From Coccinella septempunctata (taxonomy: Eukaryota > Arthropoda > Insecta > Coleoptera > Coccinellidae), in contig NC_058189.1 in NCBI RefSeq assembly GCF_907165205.1, forward strand, positions 64,230,315 through 64,294,314: 64,000 nt of DNA. Direction: 5' to 3'. The translations under genes were made by a program, and so were the position numbers. The notes under the pieces were generated by a model. That model did no database searches. It worked only from the letters and a program-made list of their open reading frames with translations, and had not been told where the DNA came from. Shown here piece by piece: positions 33,707 to 45,622 of the stretch. Positions within the stretch are counted from its first letter, which is position 1, and every line of letters begins with the position of its first letter.

Positions 33707-34160
33707 TTGAAATCTTGCGTATATCGTACAGAAGAACAGAGACTCACCACTAATTGTTATACTAAACCTTCTATCTCAGGGATTAACCTGAATTATCTAT
33801 CAAATCATGCCAGTAGTTATAAGATCGGTGCCATCAACAATTTACTTTATGGAGCAATTAACTTAAGCAACCTCGTTTATCACTACCAAAACATAAATAA
33901 AGTAAGAAACATATTACGAAATAATAGATACCCTAGATCTTTTTCAGCAAGATCATTCCAGAACTTTTACAAAAAATTCAAAAAAATAAAGTTAATGCAG
34001 CCAAACCTTTCGAATCATATTTCAAGGTTACTTACATCCCAGAGCTTCACAAAAGATTAAAAGAACACTTAAAAGAGAAAATAACGAATTAGTTTTTAAT
34101 AACATGAAAACTGTTGCTTGGTCTAAGAGTTTTTCGGTGTTTGTCCTTGTTCCCACTAAG
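33707..34160 (+). mobile_element. Retroelement fragment, Penelope-like (tentative), copy 2
   Basis: Longer frame than copy 1 (117 codons), with the same KIGAINNLLYGAINLSN...NINKVRNILRNNRYP segment and a further stretch to SQSFTKD. It moved with the two-gene unit. No catalytic residues. Confidence 0.5.
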
Positions 34161-34361
34161 AGATTTTTTTTTTATTTAACCGTGGAGGACACAATAATCA
34201 TAGTTTACAACTATTTATAGTTATTTTCCAGGTCACTTCCCCACAATTTTGTCTAAAGTTAAATAAATTTCAACATTTCATTCAGAAACTTGTTTTTTAT
34301 ATCATATATTATATTTCATTCTGCATGATTACAAAGAGTCGTAATTCTTGAGTATTTAGTG

Positions 34362-35370
34362 TTAATTCCTTTCTTCTGGTGGGACATCTTCAGGGCAGTA
34401 TCCGTCGTATGCAAATTTGACACCTGAAAATTGAACATTTCTTTGTAGAATTCTCTGATCTACCATGAGAATCAATGTATGAACTTACTCTCTCCAAATG
34501 GTTTCAAGCATTTATCAGCACATTCAACACTTCCTTTATTAGCGTAACTCTTGCCATCTGTACCGCATACTACTAAGAGAGATCTAACAGTTGGACATGT
34601 CTCCAAACAGCCCTTGATTCTTGAATCGTTTCCTCGTAGGATATCACCGCTCAATGTACCCTTTGAAGAATAAATTGGATCTCTTGCAGATGCAAGAACG
34701 ATCAGACTCACTGAAAAAACACATCAAATTGTGACATTTAAAGAATATACTAAAATGATGATATGACCACAAATCTCCAGAATAAGATCTGGATACAAAT
34801 GTGTAACAGATGGTTGATACCTAATTGTATTAAATAGATAATCTATTTTTCCAGGATTGGAGTATGAAGGATGAGAATATTCGAAAAGTAAAACAGAAAT
34901 TTTTGTTTATAATACAACAAAATAATACTCTAAATGAAATGGAAATAAAGACTATTGTGAGATTCGTTTTTCCATAAACTGTTGGATAGAGCTGAGCTAA
35001 GGGGTTAGAAAAAATATTCAATTTAATTGCCAAAAAATAAGTACAATCAGAATTCAATTAAATGTCTTGATTTTAAGTTTTTGATTAAGCTGATATGGGT
35101 TTTCAATATTAATTCTGTACCAGACTTATTACAAAGCCTCTATAATATGATATACAAATATATTTAGAAATCATTGGAGGCATTTGAAGCTCAATTAAAA
35201 GTGAGAGAATTCATTACAGCATAAATATGAACGTATTAATTTTCTTTCATCATCTTTTCCATGTTTTGAAGGATAAATTCTCAATAAAGAGTTCACAATC
35301 TAAAATGAGTTAAGTTTTTCAATAGATACTGAAACTCACCTAGGCAGATAACAAGAGGTGTACGGTTCAT
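34362..35370 (-). CDS. Secreted Kazal-type protease inhibitor B6, type I (3 exons)
   Basis: Exons 35340-35370, 34489-34710 and 34362-34423; 104 aa. Signal peptide MNRTPLVICLVSLIVLASA. Kazal cysteines lie at 45, 49, 59, 74, 78 and 94. The loop (PTVRSLLVV) is unlike B1/B2/B4 (PIPRIVSIV), giving P1 Thr by rule. The tail after C6 is acidic (PEDVPPEERN). Intron 1 is shorter than in the other type I genes. The AATAAA found beside the stop in B1/B2/B4 is mutated. Confidence 0.9.
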
Positions 35371-36453
35371 CTTCGCTTGCCTGAGAACTAAACAAGAATA
35401 TTAAACATTTCAAAACCTCACAACAAATAATATGTTTTAAATCTCAACCTTTTGACTTCGAATTTTCTTATCTTCTTTTTTCCTGCCATTAATCAACGTT
35501 ATTTGCAATGGAATTTCTACATCAATTCAATTGGAACGAAATTTTTGATGGCTATGAGGATTTCAGTGATAGTCGGTTATCAGGAAAATTTGATTTTTCT
35601 ACTTCAATGTATAGCATAACCAATGCGAACCGGCCTTGTTTCGTTCATTGGAAGATTTCGAAGCTTTTACACTTTGCCTTTGTTTAACATTTTCAATAAG
35701 TAATTCCAAATTCTTCCTTACCTACCAAATACAAACCTAAGATTGTTTGACTCGGTTCTTCTGTTTATAACATTGTTTATATTTGTTTTGATGAATAAGG
35801 AATTGAATTGAAAAAACGAACGAGAAAAGGTCCAACTTTTGGCAGACTTCTGGGGTAGGTGATTTCTAAGATTTGTGAAATACTAGAGCATAGCAAATTG
35901 CTGTAGGGAAATTTTGAATATTGAAAATTTGGAAAAAATTAATATTTCTGAAATTATTTTACCCATGGTAGTTCTGAACGATGGTGGTTCTGAAATGGTG
36001 AGTGATGAGTCAACAATGATCGATAACTCCTAGTATTTTGGACTAGGAGAATGATTAAAACTTTCGCAAAATCGACTCTGATTAGCGCATGAGATGAAAT
36101 TGTTTTGGGGTTGTCCGTAAGTGGTAAAACACTAACCACCCTGCTTTTTCAAATGAGAATACCCGATTTTTATTTCATATTCTGAATCTACAAACATTTT
36201 TATTTCGAAATACCTCACTTGTCATAATTTATCTGTTGATAAGTTAACTAGTCAACCTGTATATCGGCTCCTAAGACTACGAATACAGATAACTATATTG
36301 TCAGACCTTCATATAAAATTTTCCTTCGATTCCTACGTATTTGACATAACCCTACATTTAACCAGGAAATGAAAAAAAAGCATAAATGATGAACTATATT
36401 TTATATCCATTCATTTCTTTTTATATATAGGTACATTTATCTTCTATCTCTAT

Positions 36454-37072
36454 TCAAAGTTTACTGGAAGCTTGAGGGGCATCATCTTTGCAGTAACCAC
36501 CGGAGACGATTGTTAATTCTGCAACAATAAGATTAAAAAATCGAATTTCGCTAAGTACTTTTGGTCACTTACGTTCTTCTGGCTTCAAACATTCATTCAA
36601 ACAGTGTATTGTTGCTAGATTAACGTAAGTCCTTCCGTCAGATGCACAAGTTGGTCTTAAATCCAATGTGACTGGGCACATTTTGGATCTTAGGCATCTG
36701 TCAATCTCCGGTTCTTTCAATCTATCGAATCCACTGATTCTTCCTTCTCTTATTAGGGCAGAAGACGCCAAACTGACGATCAATGCTGCAAGAGAATCAA
36801 ATCTAAAGGTTCATAACAAAAATAAAAATAATTTTCCAATCAATTGAACTGCATTTTTGTTGACTCATTTTCTGCTGTTAAATCGTGAGCTCTTAGCTGA
36901 TTTGTTTTTCTACCCATTTTTCCTCAAAATTAGATGTGAGATCACTCAGCTGATACACATCAGAGAGAACGTTTTACATCTTGCTTCCTCTTATATTATA
37001 ATTTTTTGTATAATGTGATCAGTATAATAAGAACTCACCAAAACATAGGAAAACAATGCTTTTTCTGGACAT
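36454..37072 (-). CDS. Secreted Kazal-type protease inhibitor B7, type II (3 exons)
   Basis: Exons 37039-37072, 36573-36785 and 36454-36518; 103 aa, canonical GTGAGT and GTAAGT donors. Signal peptide MSRKSIVFLCFALIVSLASS. A conserved pro-segment (REGRISGFDRLKEPEI) precedes the Kazal domain, with cysteines at 42, 48, 58, 73, 77 and 92. C1 and C2 are five residues apart; the C3 context is TCASDGRTYVN instead of VCGSDG. P1 by rule is Val50. It is the intact counterpart of B3/B5. An 11-residue tail follows C6. Confidence 0.9.
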
Positions 37073-37380
37073 TATCGATACAACACGAGTCTATGCAAGG
37101 TTACTTTCTGCTTCTTATGGCGTACTCTAATGTCTCTGACTGAGGATATTCATGAAAATTTCTTGCATTCATTATCATCTTATTATCTAGGTGCTGACCT
37201 TCCAACTCATTGTAAACAAATAGTGTTGTACATGGTTTAGGAATTCTTGAGAACTGAAATAGATAGATAATATTTCGAAGCATATCATTCGAACCTTCTG
37301 AACTCATACATATTTCAGATATATGAAAGAGAAGAGTTCTGATATACCCGAGTGATTCTTCGAAAAACACCTTCCTTTCT

Positions 37381-38004
37381 TTTTTTTTATGAATTTAGCT
37401 TTGATAGCTCTGATGTAGCTCTAAAGTCGTGGATTTAAAACTCGATTAGTTTATGGCATTTTTAATTTTCCAGGTTTATTTATTTATTCACAGAAAAGAG
37501 TCGAGGTAGGTGAACCTATGAGACTATAATGAAGAAAAATGAGCACGAAACACACAATAATGAAATAAAGAATAGAAAATTCCTTATGAAGAAAACAAAG
37601 TATGAAAGCGAAGAATCAGATATAAAACAAAACAAGAATTAATCTATGTTAATGTAAAGTTAGAGCAAATCAAACTTTATTCAACATTAGATCTAAAAGA
37701 TTTCTGAATGAATTGAAAAGGAATAATTCGAGGAAGGGTATTGAACACATGGAATTAAGAACGTGATAAACGAATATTAAAGTATTCGTTAACTTATCTT
37801 ACAATATTAAGCTATCTTTATCCATTATGAAACAATTTACGAACTTTCTAGTATTGCGTGATAACTGGGTGCAGAATAGGTACCTACCAAGGTGACATAT
37901 TTTTATTGAAAACATTAGAGAAAAATCGAAGGAAACTATGAACAATATGATTCAAATATTTCATGAAACGCATACATTTAATATCACTTTTCACAGTGAA
38001 AAAC
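37381..38004. other. Intergenic, nothing recognised
   Basis: AT-rich, no motif-bearing frame. Confidence 0.45.
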
Positions 38005-38561
38005 TCAAATTACACTAACAGCTTGCGGAGCATCATCTTTGCAGTACCATCCTGAAACCACGGTCAATTCTGAAAATAAAAAGAAATAGTCTAAAATAAA
38101 ATTTCCCTGCATGGTTTCGAATACTCACGTTCATCAGGCTTCAGGCATTCATTCAAACAATATATTGTTCTAGTATTGACGTAGGTTCTTCCATCAGAAG
38201 CACATGTTGGTTTGAAATCGTATGTGACTGCACACATTTTCGATTTCAGACATTTGTCTATTTCTGGCTCCCTCAGTCTGTCCGCCCCACTTAACCTACC
38301 CTCTCTAACTGTTGCTGAGGCTACCAAACTGGCAAACAATGCTATGAAAAAATCAAAATATATAAAACTGTATCACAATTTATAATGAATAGAACAATCA
38401 AAATAATCGTCGTAAGGTAAGCTCTGGGATTCTGACAATTGACGTGACTTGGTGGAATTTTTTATGAAAGACTCTCAAACTTTCTCAGCCTATTGGAAAC
38501 ATGATTCTAACTAGAACTTACCTACAGATAAAAGCGTAAGTGCTAACCTAACCATTTTCAT
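38005..38561 (-). CDS. Secreted Kazal-type protease inhibitor B8, type II (3 exons)
   Basis: Exons 38522-38561, 38129-38341 and 38005-38069; 105 aa (two residues fewer if the second Met of MKM is used). Signal peptide to about residue 22. Pro-segment REGRLSGADRLREPEI, very close to B7 and B9. Kazal cysteines lie at 44, 50, 60, 75, 79 and 94. C1-x5-C2; P1 by rule is Val52. All junctions are canonical, with an acceptor ending TTTTTCATAG. Single-gene spacing from here on, unlike the paired units. Confidence 0.9.
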
Positions 38562-39032
38562 TCAATGTTGAACTATTTTATTACGTAGAAACCGCCAAAC
38601 ACCTTCGTTATTCACTGGCCTCCCATATATGAATCTTGCATGAGATTTATCGATTCACTTTCATTCGGAATCAATGTCCTTCTTAGTCAACCTTTGAACC
38701 CAAATATAATAAATTCTCAAGCTGGCATCAAACATAGATAACGCAGCAAAATTAAAAGGAGATTATTTTTTCAAACGTAGTTCACAGATGACCATTTGCT
38801 TAAAACAAAATGCTTTCTTTCATGCTCTACAGATATTCTTCCTTCCTGGAAAAACATCTTCTTTGATAGGTGATAATTGTTTTCAGATATATTCAGATTG
38901 AGTTTTTTTGCATTTATTATTATGATTGTTATAACTTAAAACAAAAATACACATACTGAATATTCACTTCCATACCACTCTGGGTTAAACTGGCCAAATT
39001 CCAAAGTTCTTGGGTTTAGATTGGTAACTTTA

Positions 39033-39477
39033 TTAGTTGCTAATATCTCCTTCACAATAACCTCCTGACACAATCGATACTTCTGAAAGAGAGTTAAAGT
39101 GAATATATATTCACATAATATAACTAGATGCTATGCATTAAGTTAAGTAAGGTTAGACCAGCTATGACTAGGTTAACTCACTCTCCTCAGGTTTCAAACA
39201 TTCGTTCAAACAGTCTATTGATCCTCTGTTAGGGTATGTCTTTCCATCGGAAGCACAAGTAGGAGTTAAATCCATAGTTATGATACAAACTTTAGATAGA
39301 AGACATTGTTTTATTTCTGGCTCATTCATTCTCTCAGCTCCACTTAGTCGACCTTCTCTCATTATAGAAGATGCTGCAAAACTGGCAACCAAAGCTGGAG
39401 AACAGCGAAATAAAGAATTATGTACTAAATACCAAGTTTCACTCACCCAAAACTAGTAAAGGAAGAAGTTTGGACAT
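39033..39477 (-). CDS. Secreted Kazal-type protease inhibitor B9, type II (3 exons)
   Basis: Exons 39447-39477, 39182-39394 and 39033-39082; 97 aa. Signal peptide MSKLLPLLVLALVASFAASS. Pro-segment REGRLSGAERMNEPEI. Kazal cysteines lie at 41, 47, 57, 72, 76 and 91; P1 by rule is Ile49. Introns are short (52 and 99 bases). A frame reading through intron 1 also exists, but the spliced form restores a perfect signal peptide and matches its neighbours. Confidence 0.9.
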
Positions 39478-39528
39478 TTTGCGGTTGTCTTGATGCAGCG
39501 TTTCACAACTGTTGTTCACCACCTTCAA

Positions 39529-39556
39529 CTGTATGTAGATACGAATTAGTTTATAT
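39529..39556 (-). promoter_or_regulatory. Likely core promoter of B9
   Basis: On the - strand TATAAACT is followed about 25 bases later by an ACAGTTG initiator-like site, about 50 bases upstream of the B9 start codon. Spacing fits an insect TATA/Inr promoter. Confidence 0.4.
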
Positions 39557-39559
39557 CCT

Positions 39560-40664
39560 ATCAGATACTGATTTTCTCTTATCTTTTCGCTGATGATCTT
39601 TAAACTCGAGATCAAATTGCATCAATCAACCAAAAATTATGTCGATGATTCTTTATTTGTAAACGTGTTGAATTTTTTCAATATTTCAATATGACCCCCA
39701 TTTTTGCCCACCAGATTATGAAATTATTTTGAAAACAAGCAAAGGATTTTGGACTGCTGACTATCGGTATTTTTTCCATAAATTTCAAAATATATTGTTC
39801 CCTAGGTTTTTACTTTGTCCTGAAACGAAATAATCTAGTGAAAAAATGCAGACAATGTTTAAATCTTCATCTAAATTGCCTTTCTTGAGAAGATTATGAC
39901 ATATTTCTTATGATGATATTTCGTTTGCTCAAAGGTTCATCTGAATCATAGGCCCTTATTCATATTTTTAAATCGACTTAATACGGTTTTACAATATTGT
40001 TTCATTCAGGATTATCAACCACGAAATTTCTGATGCAGCTATCTGAATGAAGTGCAAAAACACTCCCAATATATTTGTTTTATTGTCATGTTTGTCTTAG
40101 GTGTCAATGTTGTATCTCTCAGAAGCTTTTCGAAGAGCCTTCTCAGCCACATCAGCTAATACCCCAACAGTAAATGATTGGGACTAGAAAATTTCTTTTC
40201 AAGCCTCTGGTTGGAAATCATGATACTTTGTGGATAACTATTTGGGCTGTTTTCATCATTTCTTTGATTTGTTTTTTTCAATGTTTCGTTACGTATGTTT
40301 ACAGCAAATACCTACGCAGTCACCATCATCAAGAATTTCTTGTTTACAGGATCTCACCAAAGCTTTAACGCTATGAACATGCTCCATATCGATGTAGATA
40401 GGTCATGTCTATCAATAAAAAAAAGCTCAAATGAACTTCGATTAAGCTTGGAATTTATACAATTCAAATAGCAATTTTTTCGTGACTAATTTTGAAGTCC
40501 CATAATATGTTATAACAAAGCTTTTTGGTGGAGTTAATTATTGTGGAGGAAGGGTGTATATCTATGGGTATTTGACCCAAAAAAAAAAATAACGAAACAG
40601 TATCGGTAAAAGATATATTTGCAAATTGAAAACTTTTTCATATTTTTCTGTAACTCCTTCTCGA
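39560..40664. other. Intergenic, nothing recognised
   Basis: No paralogous or recognisable coding sequence; one 64-codon + strand frame (40174-40368) is hydrophobic but unsupported. Confidence 0.45.
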
Positions 40665-41527
40665 TCAACGGACTGGAACAGCGACACTCTTACAGTAGCC
40701 TCGAGATGCAACTGTGAGTTCTGAAAAAAAAAAATTAAACACCTCTAATAATTCCTTCGTCGAAGCTACTAAGAAACTTACTGTCTTCCTGCTTCAAGCA
40801 TTCATTCAAGCAGCCTATGACTCTTTCGTTGGAGTATGTTTTTCCATCGGAAGCACAGGTAGGGGTGAAATCGAAAGTAATTATGCATGGTTTTGATTCT
40901 AGACATTTCTTGATGTCTGGCTCGTTCATTCTAGCATCCCCATTGATTGTTCCCTCTCCTATCGGAGATGATGATGCCAGAGTAGCGAACAAAGCTGAAC
41001 ACATAAAGATTTATCTTTATCTCTGTTTTCGTTAGTACAAATATCAATATAATATAAAAAAAATTCGATACACTGATGTACTTTGGGAGCTGCATTTTAA
41101 CTAGAGGAATTCTTGTGCCTAGTCTATACAGGCTTGTTGTGTTGATTTGATGTATGATTTCAAGCCTGCAGATTCAGCGTTTAGCAGTTGTCCGAATTTG
41201 GTCTTTCATTTCGTCAGAACGGAGTATTTTTGCAATTCTCTCAAAGTTTTTATGTATCTTTCCTCAAGCTCCACCGTAAAATCCTACGACGACTATTCGA
41301 GTACGTCAAGACCTTTTAAGAGGTGTATCTTGTGTGAATGTTCACCATTATGATTAAATGCAGACAACTGAAGAGGTTATGAGTATCATCCCACAAGTGG
41401 TGTGAACAAGGGTGAAAATTGAATTGTATCACATATAGAAATACAACAAAATATGAACTAAATAATCGGTTAAATATTAGAGATGTCACTCACCGCATAG
41501 TATGAAAATCATGGGTATCTTCGTCAT
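40665..41527 (-). CDS. Secreted Kazal-type protease inhibitor B10, type II (3 exons)
   Basis: Exons 41494-41527, 40782-40994 and 40665-40720; 100 aa. Signal peptide MTKIPMIFILCALFATLASSS. The pro-segment (GEGTINGDARMNEPDI) is a diverged form of the REGRLSG..EPEI segment. Kazal cysteines lie at 42, 48, 58, 73, 77 and 92; P1 by rule is Ile50. Tail KSVAVPVR after C6. Intron 1 is about 500 bases. Confidence 0.9.
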
Positions 41528-41597
41528 CTTAAACGATCTTCTATTGGACATGAAGAATCAGAAATAACCAACTCAGTTGCCATAGAGAGAATCCTCG

Positions 41598-41605
41598 CTT
41601 ATATA
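41598..41605 (-). promoter_or_regulatory. TATA box of B10
   Basis: TATATAAG on the - strand, 71 bases upstream of the B10 start codon, allowing a 5' UTR of about 40 bases. Confidence 0.45.
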
Positions 41606-41891
41606 TTTTCTGAACAATTCATTTTTCTCATCTATATTCTTATCACTTACCTCCGACCTCTAAATACAAGATTAAGTAAATCGAAGTAGGAATAAGGAAC
41701 CAAAATCTTCCATCATGGAAAATTCAAATATCCATTTTATTCAGGTATGGTATGGAAGTACAGAAATGTTGAATAACGATAAATGTGATTTTTAGTTTCG
41801 GTAATATTATTAACTTTGACAAATTTATGCGGTCCACGATATGCAATCGACAAAAACTTCATAGTTTGGCCCTCCAAGTTTGATAGAAACC

Positions 41892-43394
41892 TCAAAAGCG
41901 GTCATTTGGACAGTAACCTTCGTACTCTACTCTCACTTCTGAAACAATAGATATGCAATTTCAGGCAATTTCTGACGTTTTTGAGACAGATTGTTATGGT
42001 CGCATTACTGCATATGCAAGTTTAAACTGAATAATTATGAGTTTTATTCATGATTTTTTCAAATTCACCGCGGAAACTATTCAAAATCATCCTTCAAATA
42101 TGGAGTTTTAAAATTTAAATCGCTTCGTGCGGAGTTTACGATTTGGCAACAGCGTATACAAGACAAGGAAAAAAACAATATCCGATCAGCTTGTTTATAA
42201 AATAACAGCTTTTGATCTACAGGCGCCTACTTACTGGCGAGCTTCAACTGCAACCTGCCATAAAAATCCCATAAAATTTTAAGACCTTCCTCGTTCGTCT
42301 CAGACTTCATAGACAGCCATCTTTGTCTTTCTCATAAAGATAATGTATTTGTTGTCCTTTATTATTAAGGCATATTTCAGTCGATGTTGCCAACTTTTGC
42401 AATCCACATGAAACGCTTTAAATTTTAAATACCCATTTTTATTTATTTTTTTAATTGATAAAAATCTAGATTGAAAATCCTCAGAAAAAATTAATAGGAG
42501 GAAAAAATTACGACGTTCAATCAAATAATTTTTTTGTTTCTGAAAGGGGTGAGTATAGGGCAACTCCAGCATTCAGGTTTTATCAAACGTCCATCAAGTT
42601 CTCAAATGAATAGTATGGATATGAATAAATCAGCTTCGAAAATTTCGAAGATGGTTTCAACACATGCTTAAAAAGCTTTCTAGATGGACCCAATAATGAT
42701 ACTGTTTGAACCTCTAAAAAACCATAATTAGATTTGCGAAAACTGATTGATTTTCTTACCTCTGCCGCATCTAGCTGCGCATGCCAAACTTTCTACGTTG
42801 GGATACGTCCTCCCATCTGAACCACAGACAGGTTTAGAATCGTCTGTGTTAACTGGACAGGCTGTCCTGCATTGCTCAAAATTAACATCACCAGTCCCAA
42901 CAGAACCACTATGGGTGCCAATCAATTGAGCTTCATTTGGGATGACTACCAGGAGGGCTAGAGCAGTGGTTGTTCAATTAGGTATGGAAGTAGGATGATC
43001 GAAAATTATTGAGAATATTGCCTTCTACTACGGAGGAAAAAAGGTCATACGATCCTAAAGGTAGTGGACATTAGAAGCAGTGAAGTATCTATGAATCATT
43101 ATTTGTGTATGCAGAAATAACGCTGAGAGTTAATTTAACACTTAGTTGATGTGTAATCGATTTCCGAAATGAAAAAAATTAAATCAATTCGCTCATGAAA
43201 GAAGAACATGTTAAAATACCGCCAGAAAAGCATTGTACCTAAATTCAATTCTTTCTAAAATACAATAGACCCATTTGCGAATTTTCTTCGACTGAAATAT
43301 GAAGTCATATATGGGACCTTATCGAATAACATATATTCTTGAGAATGTCTTATCTGTACTTACCACATATGCACAAAAAACTATACTTCATCAT
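41892..43394 (-). CDS. Secreted Kazal-type protease inhibitor B11 (3 exons)
   Basis: Exons 43364-43394, 42760-42957 and 41892-41938; 91 aa. Intron 2 is 821 bases, the longest second intron in the block, and contains an unrelated 90-codon frame on the same strand (42300-42572). Signal peptide MMKYSFLCICALLVVIPNEA. Kazal cysteines lie at 40, 44, 55, 70, 74 and 86. C1-x3-C2, C2-C3 10 residues, C5-C6 only 11, as in B12. KPVCGSDGRTYPN is classic. P1 by rule is Val46. It and B12 look like the older members at the edge of the array. Confidence 0.88.
42300..42572 (-). other. Repeat-like open frame in B11 intron 2
   Basis: A 90-codon frame with VDCKSWQHRLKYALIIKDNKYI and FMRKTKMAVYEV has the look of a fragment of a dispersed insect repeat, though I cannot name it. 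It lies inside an intron of normal orientation and is not likely a separate gene. Confidence 0.25.
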
Positions 43395-43430
43395 GGTCTC
43401 AAAGGTTTGAAGACACTTTGCTGTTTGACT

Positions 43431-43440
43431 CGAATATATA
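43431..43440 (-). promoter_or_regulatory. TATA box of B11
   Basis: TATATATTCG on the - strand, about 40 bases upstream of the B11 start. Confidence 0.4.
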
Positions 43441-43960
43441 CAATACTAGAAAAATGCTCTTGGTGAGATATTCTCTCCATTGCATTCATTAAGTATAGTA
43501 TATTAACTGATATTTATCTCTTTAATTGAAATTACATCATTATTGCCATTGTCTCCGAGTTACTCATTTCAATTTTTAATATATTCTAGGAAATATAATC
43601 ACTTACTTCACTCAGGTATAATTATATCTGATGTTATTGAAATTATCACGGGTACTTTACTTGTTGACAACAAACATGATAATTATTAGATCCAGTAATG
43701 AAATCTAAGATTTTATTACTCCTAAATGCAGAAAATACCTGGAGCACTGCTATATTTATTCCACAATATATATTCTGTAGTACAAAGATTAAAATAAAAA
43801 AAATCTTTATTTCAATTGAATTTGAAAATATCACTGAATGTAAATTTTGCAGTTATGTACAAATGGTCTTCATCTGACACTATAATAATATTTTCTAACT
43901 ATTTTGCTGAACCATAGAATCATCCAATTTTATGTTCTTTCACGTCACGCATGAACTCCT

Positions 43961-44594
43961 TCAATTCCTTAAGCTCTTTGGGAGATCCTTTCTACAGAAT
44001 CCATCAGAAGCTACCTGAACACCTGGAAATAAAAAAATTGTGAATACGCTGTTTTGGGAAAGGGAATCAAAAACTCATTCAGTATAAACTCACTGTGTCC
44101 ACAACGATTGTGACATTCCAGTATCCCAGGGTTTGGATAGCTTTTCCCATCTGTCCCACAAACTGGTCTCAGATGCCTGTTAAACTCGCACGAATCTGTA
44201 CATTGCTGGAATGCTGTTTTTGGTTTTTTCGTGGCCGATTTACTTTGGGCAGGAAGACCAGTGGCCAGAGCCAAAATCAGAGCTAGGAGAAATGATAAAT
44301 AAGAATATGTTTTTCTCAATGATTCAATGCCAATTATCTCAGACAAAATAGTGATCACTGACAAATGTTATCGAGTCAAATTATGTTTTTCGATGTTCAT
44401 AAAAGGGAATTAACGATCTTAAAGTACATCAAGATTCAACTCTCTTCCTATTTTGCTGAAAAGTTTAGAAATGCAAACTACCATCTCAAGAAGAATGCAT
44501 TTTGCTGTACAAATCTCACTGTTATGAATTATAATTAAGATAAAAATTTTACTACCATGTACTTACCAACGAAAAACAAAACAAAGAACTTCAT
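43961..44594 (-). CDS. Secreted Kazal-type protease inhibitor B12 (3 exons)
   Basis: Exons 44567-44594, 44094-44282 and 43961-44022; 92 aa. Signal peptide MKFFVLFFVALILALATG, then a basic linker with KSATKKPK. Kazal cysteines lie at 37, 41, 51, 66, 70 and 82; RPVCGTDGKSYPN is closest to the textbook motif. P1 by rule is Phe43. Exon 3 begins SVQVA, as do the type I genes B1/B2/B4, which links the subfamilies. It is the outermost gene of block B; no Kazal sequence is seen beyond it. Confidence 0.9.
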
Positions 44595-44631
44595 CTCACC
44601 TAGCGTTAAGCAAAGACCTACTGAATAGTAA

Positions 44632-44660
44632 CAACTGAACGCACAATATTTGTTTTTATG
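44632..44660 (-). promoter_or_regulatory. Likely core promoter of B12
   Basis: On the - strand CATAAAAACA (44651-44660) precedes a TCAGTTG initiator (44632-44638), about 40 bases upstream of the start codon. The TATA-like box is imperfect. Confidence 0.35.
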
Positions 44661-45622
44661 AGGCCAAGGAGTTATATACCGATGAATATTCTATTCTGGG
44701 TATTGGCATTGTCTGGCACCTCTACTGACCTCTAAAGACATTATCATTCCAAATATGATCATATATCTCGATTCCTATTAAATGTTTATGTTATTCGATT
44801 CAGTTTCGCTGAACGACTCTAAATAAACAAACAAAATTCAAATGAATTTGAAATTTTTGTCATTTAGTATTTCCCTATAACATTCATATGGAATGTGATT
44901 AAAAAATGAGATTAATAAATTGTTTCATCCTCGAATTTATGATACGAAGTGATAAAACTATTCACTAACCAACAAATGTTCATCCAGGAATTTCGTACTA
45001 ATGGAAAACCTAGAGGTTTATGTCACATCTGTTTTTATAGCAGCGCTCTGAATATGAAGGGAATAGGATGGTGCTCAAGAATGACGTCACTAGAGTTCAT
45101 TGGCCTGGAGGGAAAAGGTACAGGAGCAAACTCTGCATAGTATTTCTGGAGTGCTAAGATATTTCATTTGGAGAGTTTGTTATATGAAGTTATCAATTAG
45201 TTTTTGCAGATAGATACACCAAAAAAAGCAGTTTTGAATTGGGGAGACTAGACAATAGAATCGAAAAAACCTACATCTTGAAAAAGTAATTTCCGGATTT
45301 CAATATAAAATTGCTTCCATGAAATGTCCAGGTTTCCTGAATGGCATCTGGATGTAATTTTCAATATTTTACTTAGTCCCCATATATATTGAAAACCCCC
45401 ACAATTTTGTTCCCAGGAATTGTCCCTTTAATTTTTTTCGCAACTCACACCCTGTGTAGACCAAAATCTTCGGCAAATATTTTGTTTTTCACTTCTACAA
45501 ATACTTCAACAAACTCGTAACAGTTTCTGTTTCGTTAACTGCATCTGATACACCAAACCTAGTTAGTCTATCATTCACGAAAAGGATGAGTTTCAGGGTA
45601 TCCATATGCTTATGGATACAAA
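44661..45622. other. Intergenic, nothing recognised
   Basis: Boundary between the Kazal array and the transposon-rich right half. No motif-bearing frame. Confidence 0.45.

Larger units (their letters stand above)
30080..34160 (-). repeat. Block-B two-gene unit 2 (B4 + B5)
   Basis: Tandem copy of the 25530-29900 unit, including spacer and retroelement fragment. Lacks the 76-bp foldback. Confidence 0.8.
34270..37380 (-). repeat. Block-B two-gene unit 3 (B6 + B7), more diverged
   Basis: Shares the opening, intron and spacer landmarks of units 1 and 2 with more differences and deletions. B7 keeps the intact splice donor, so this unit shows the ancestral state of the type II gene. Confidence 0.7.
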
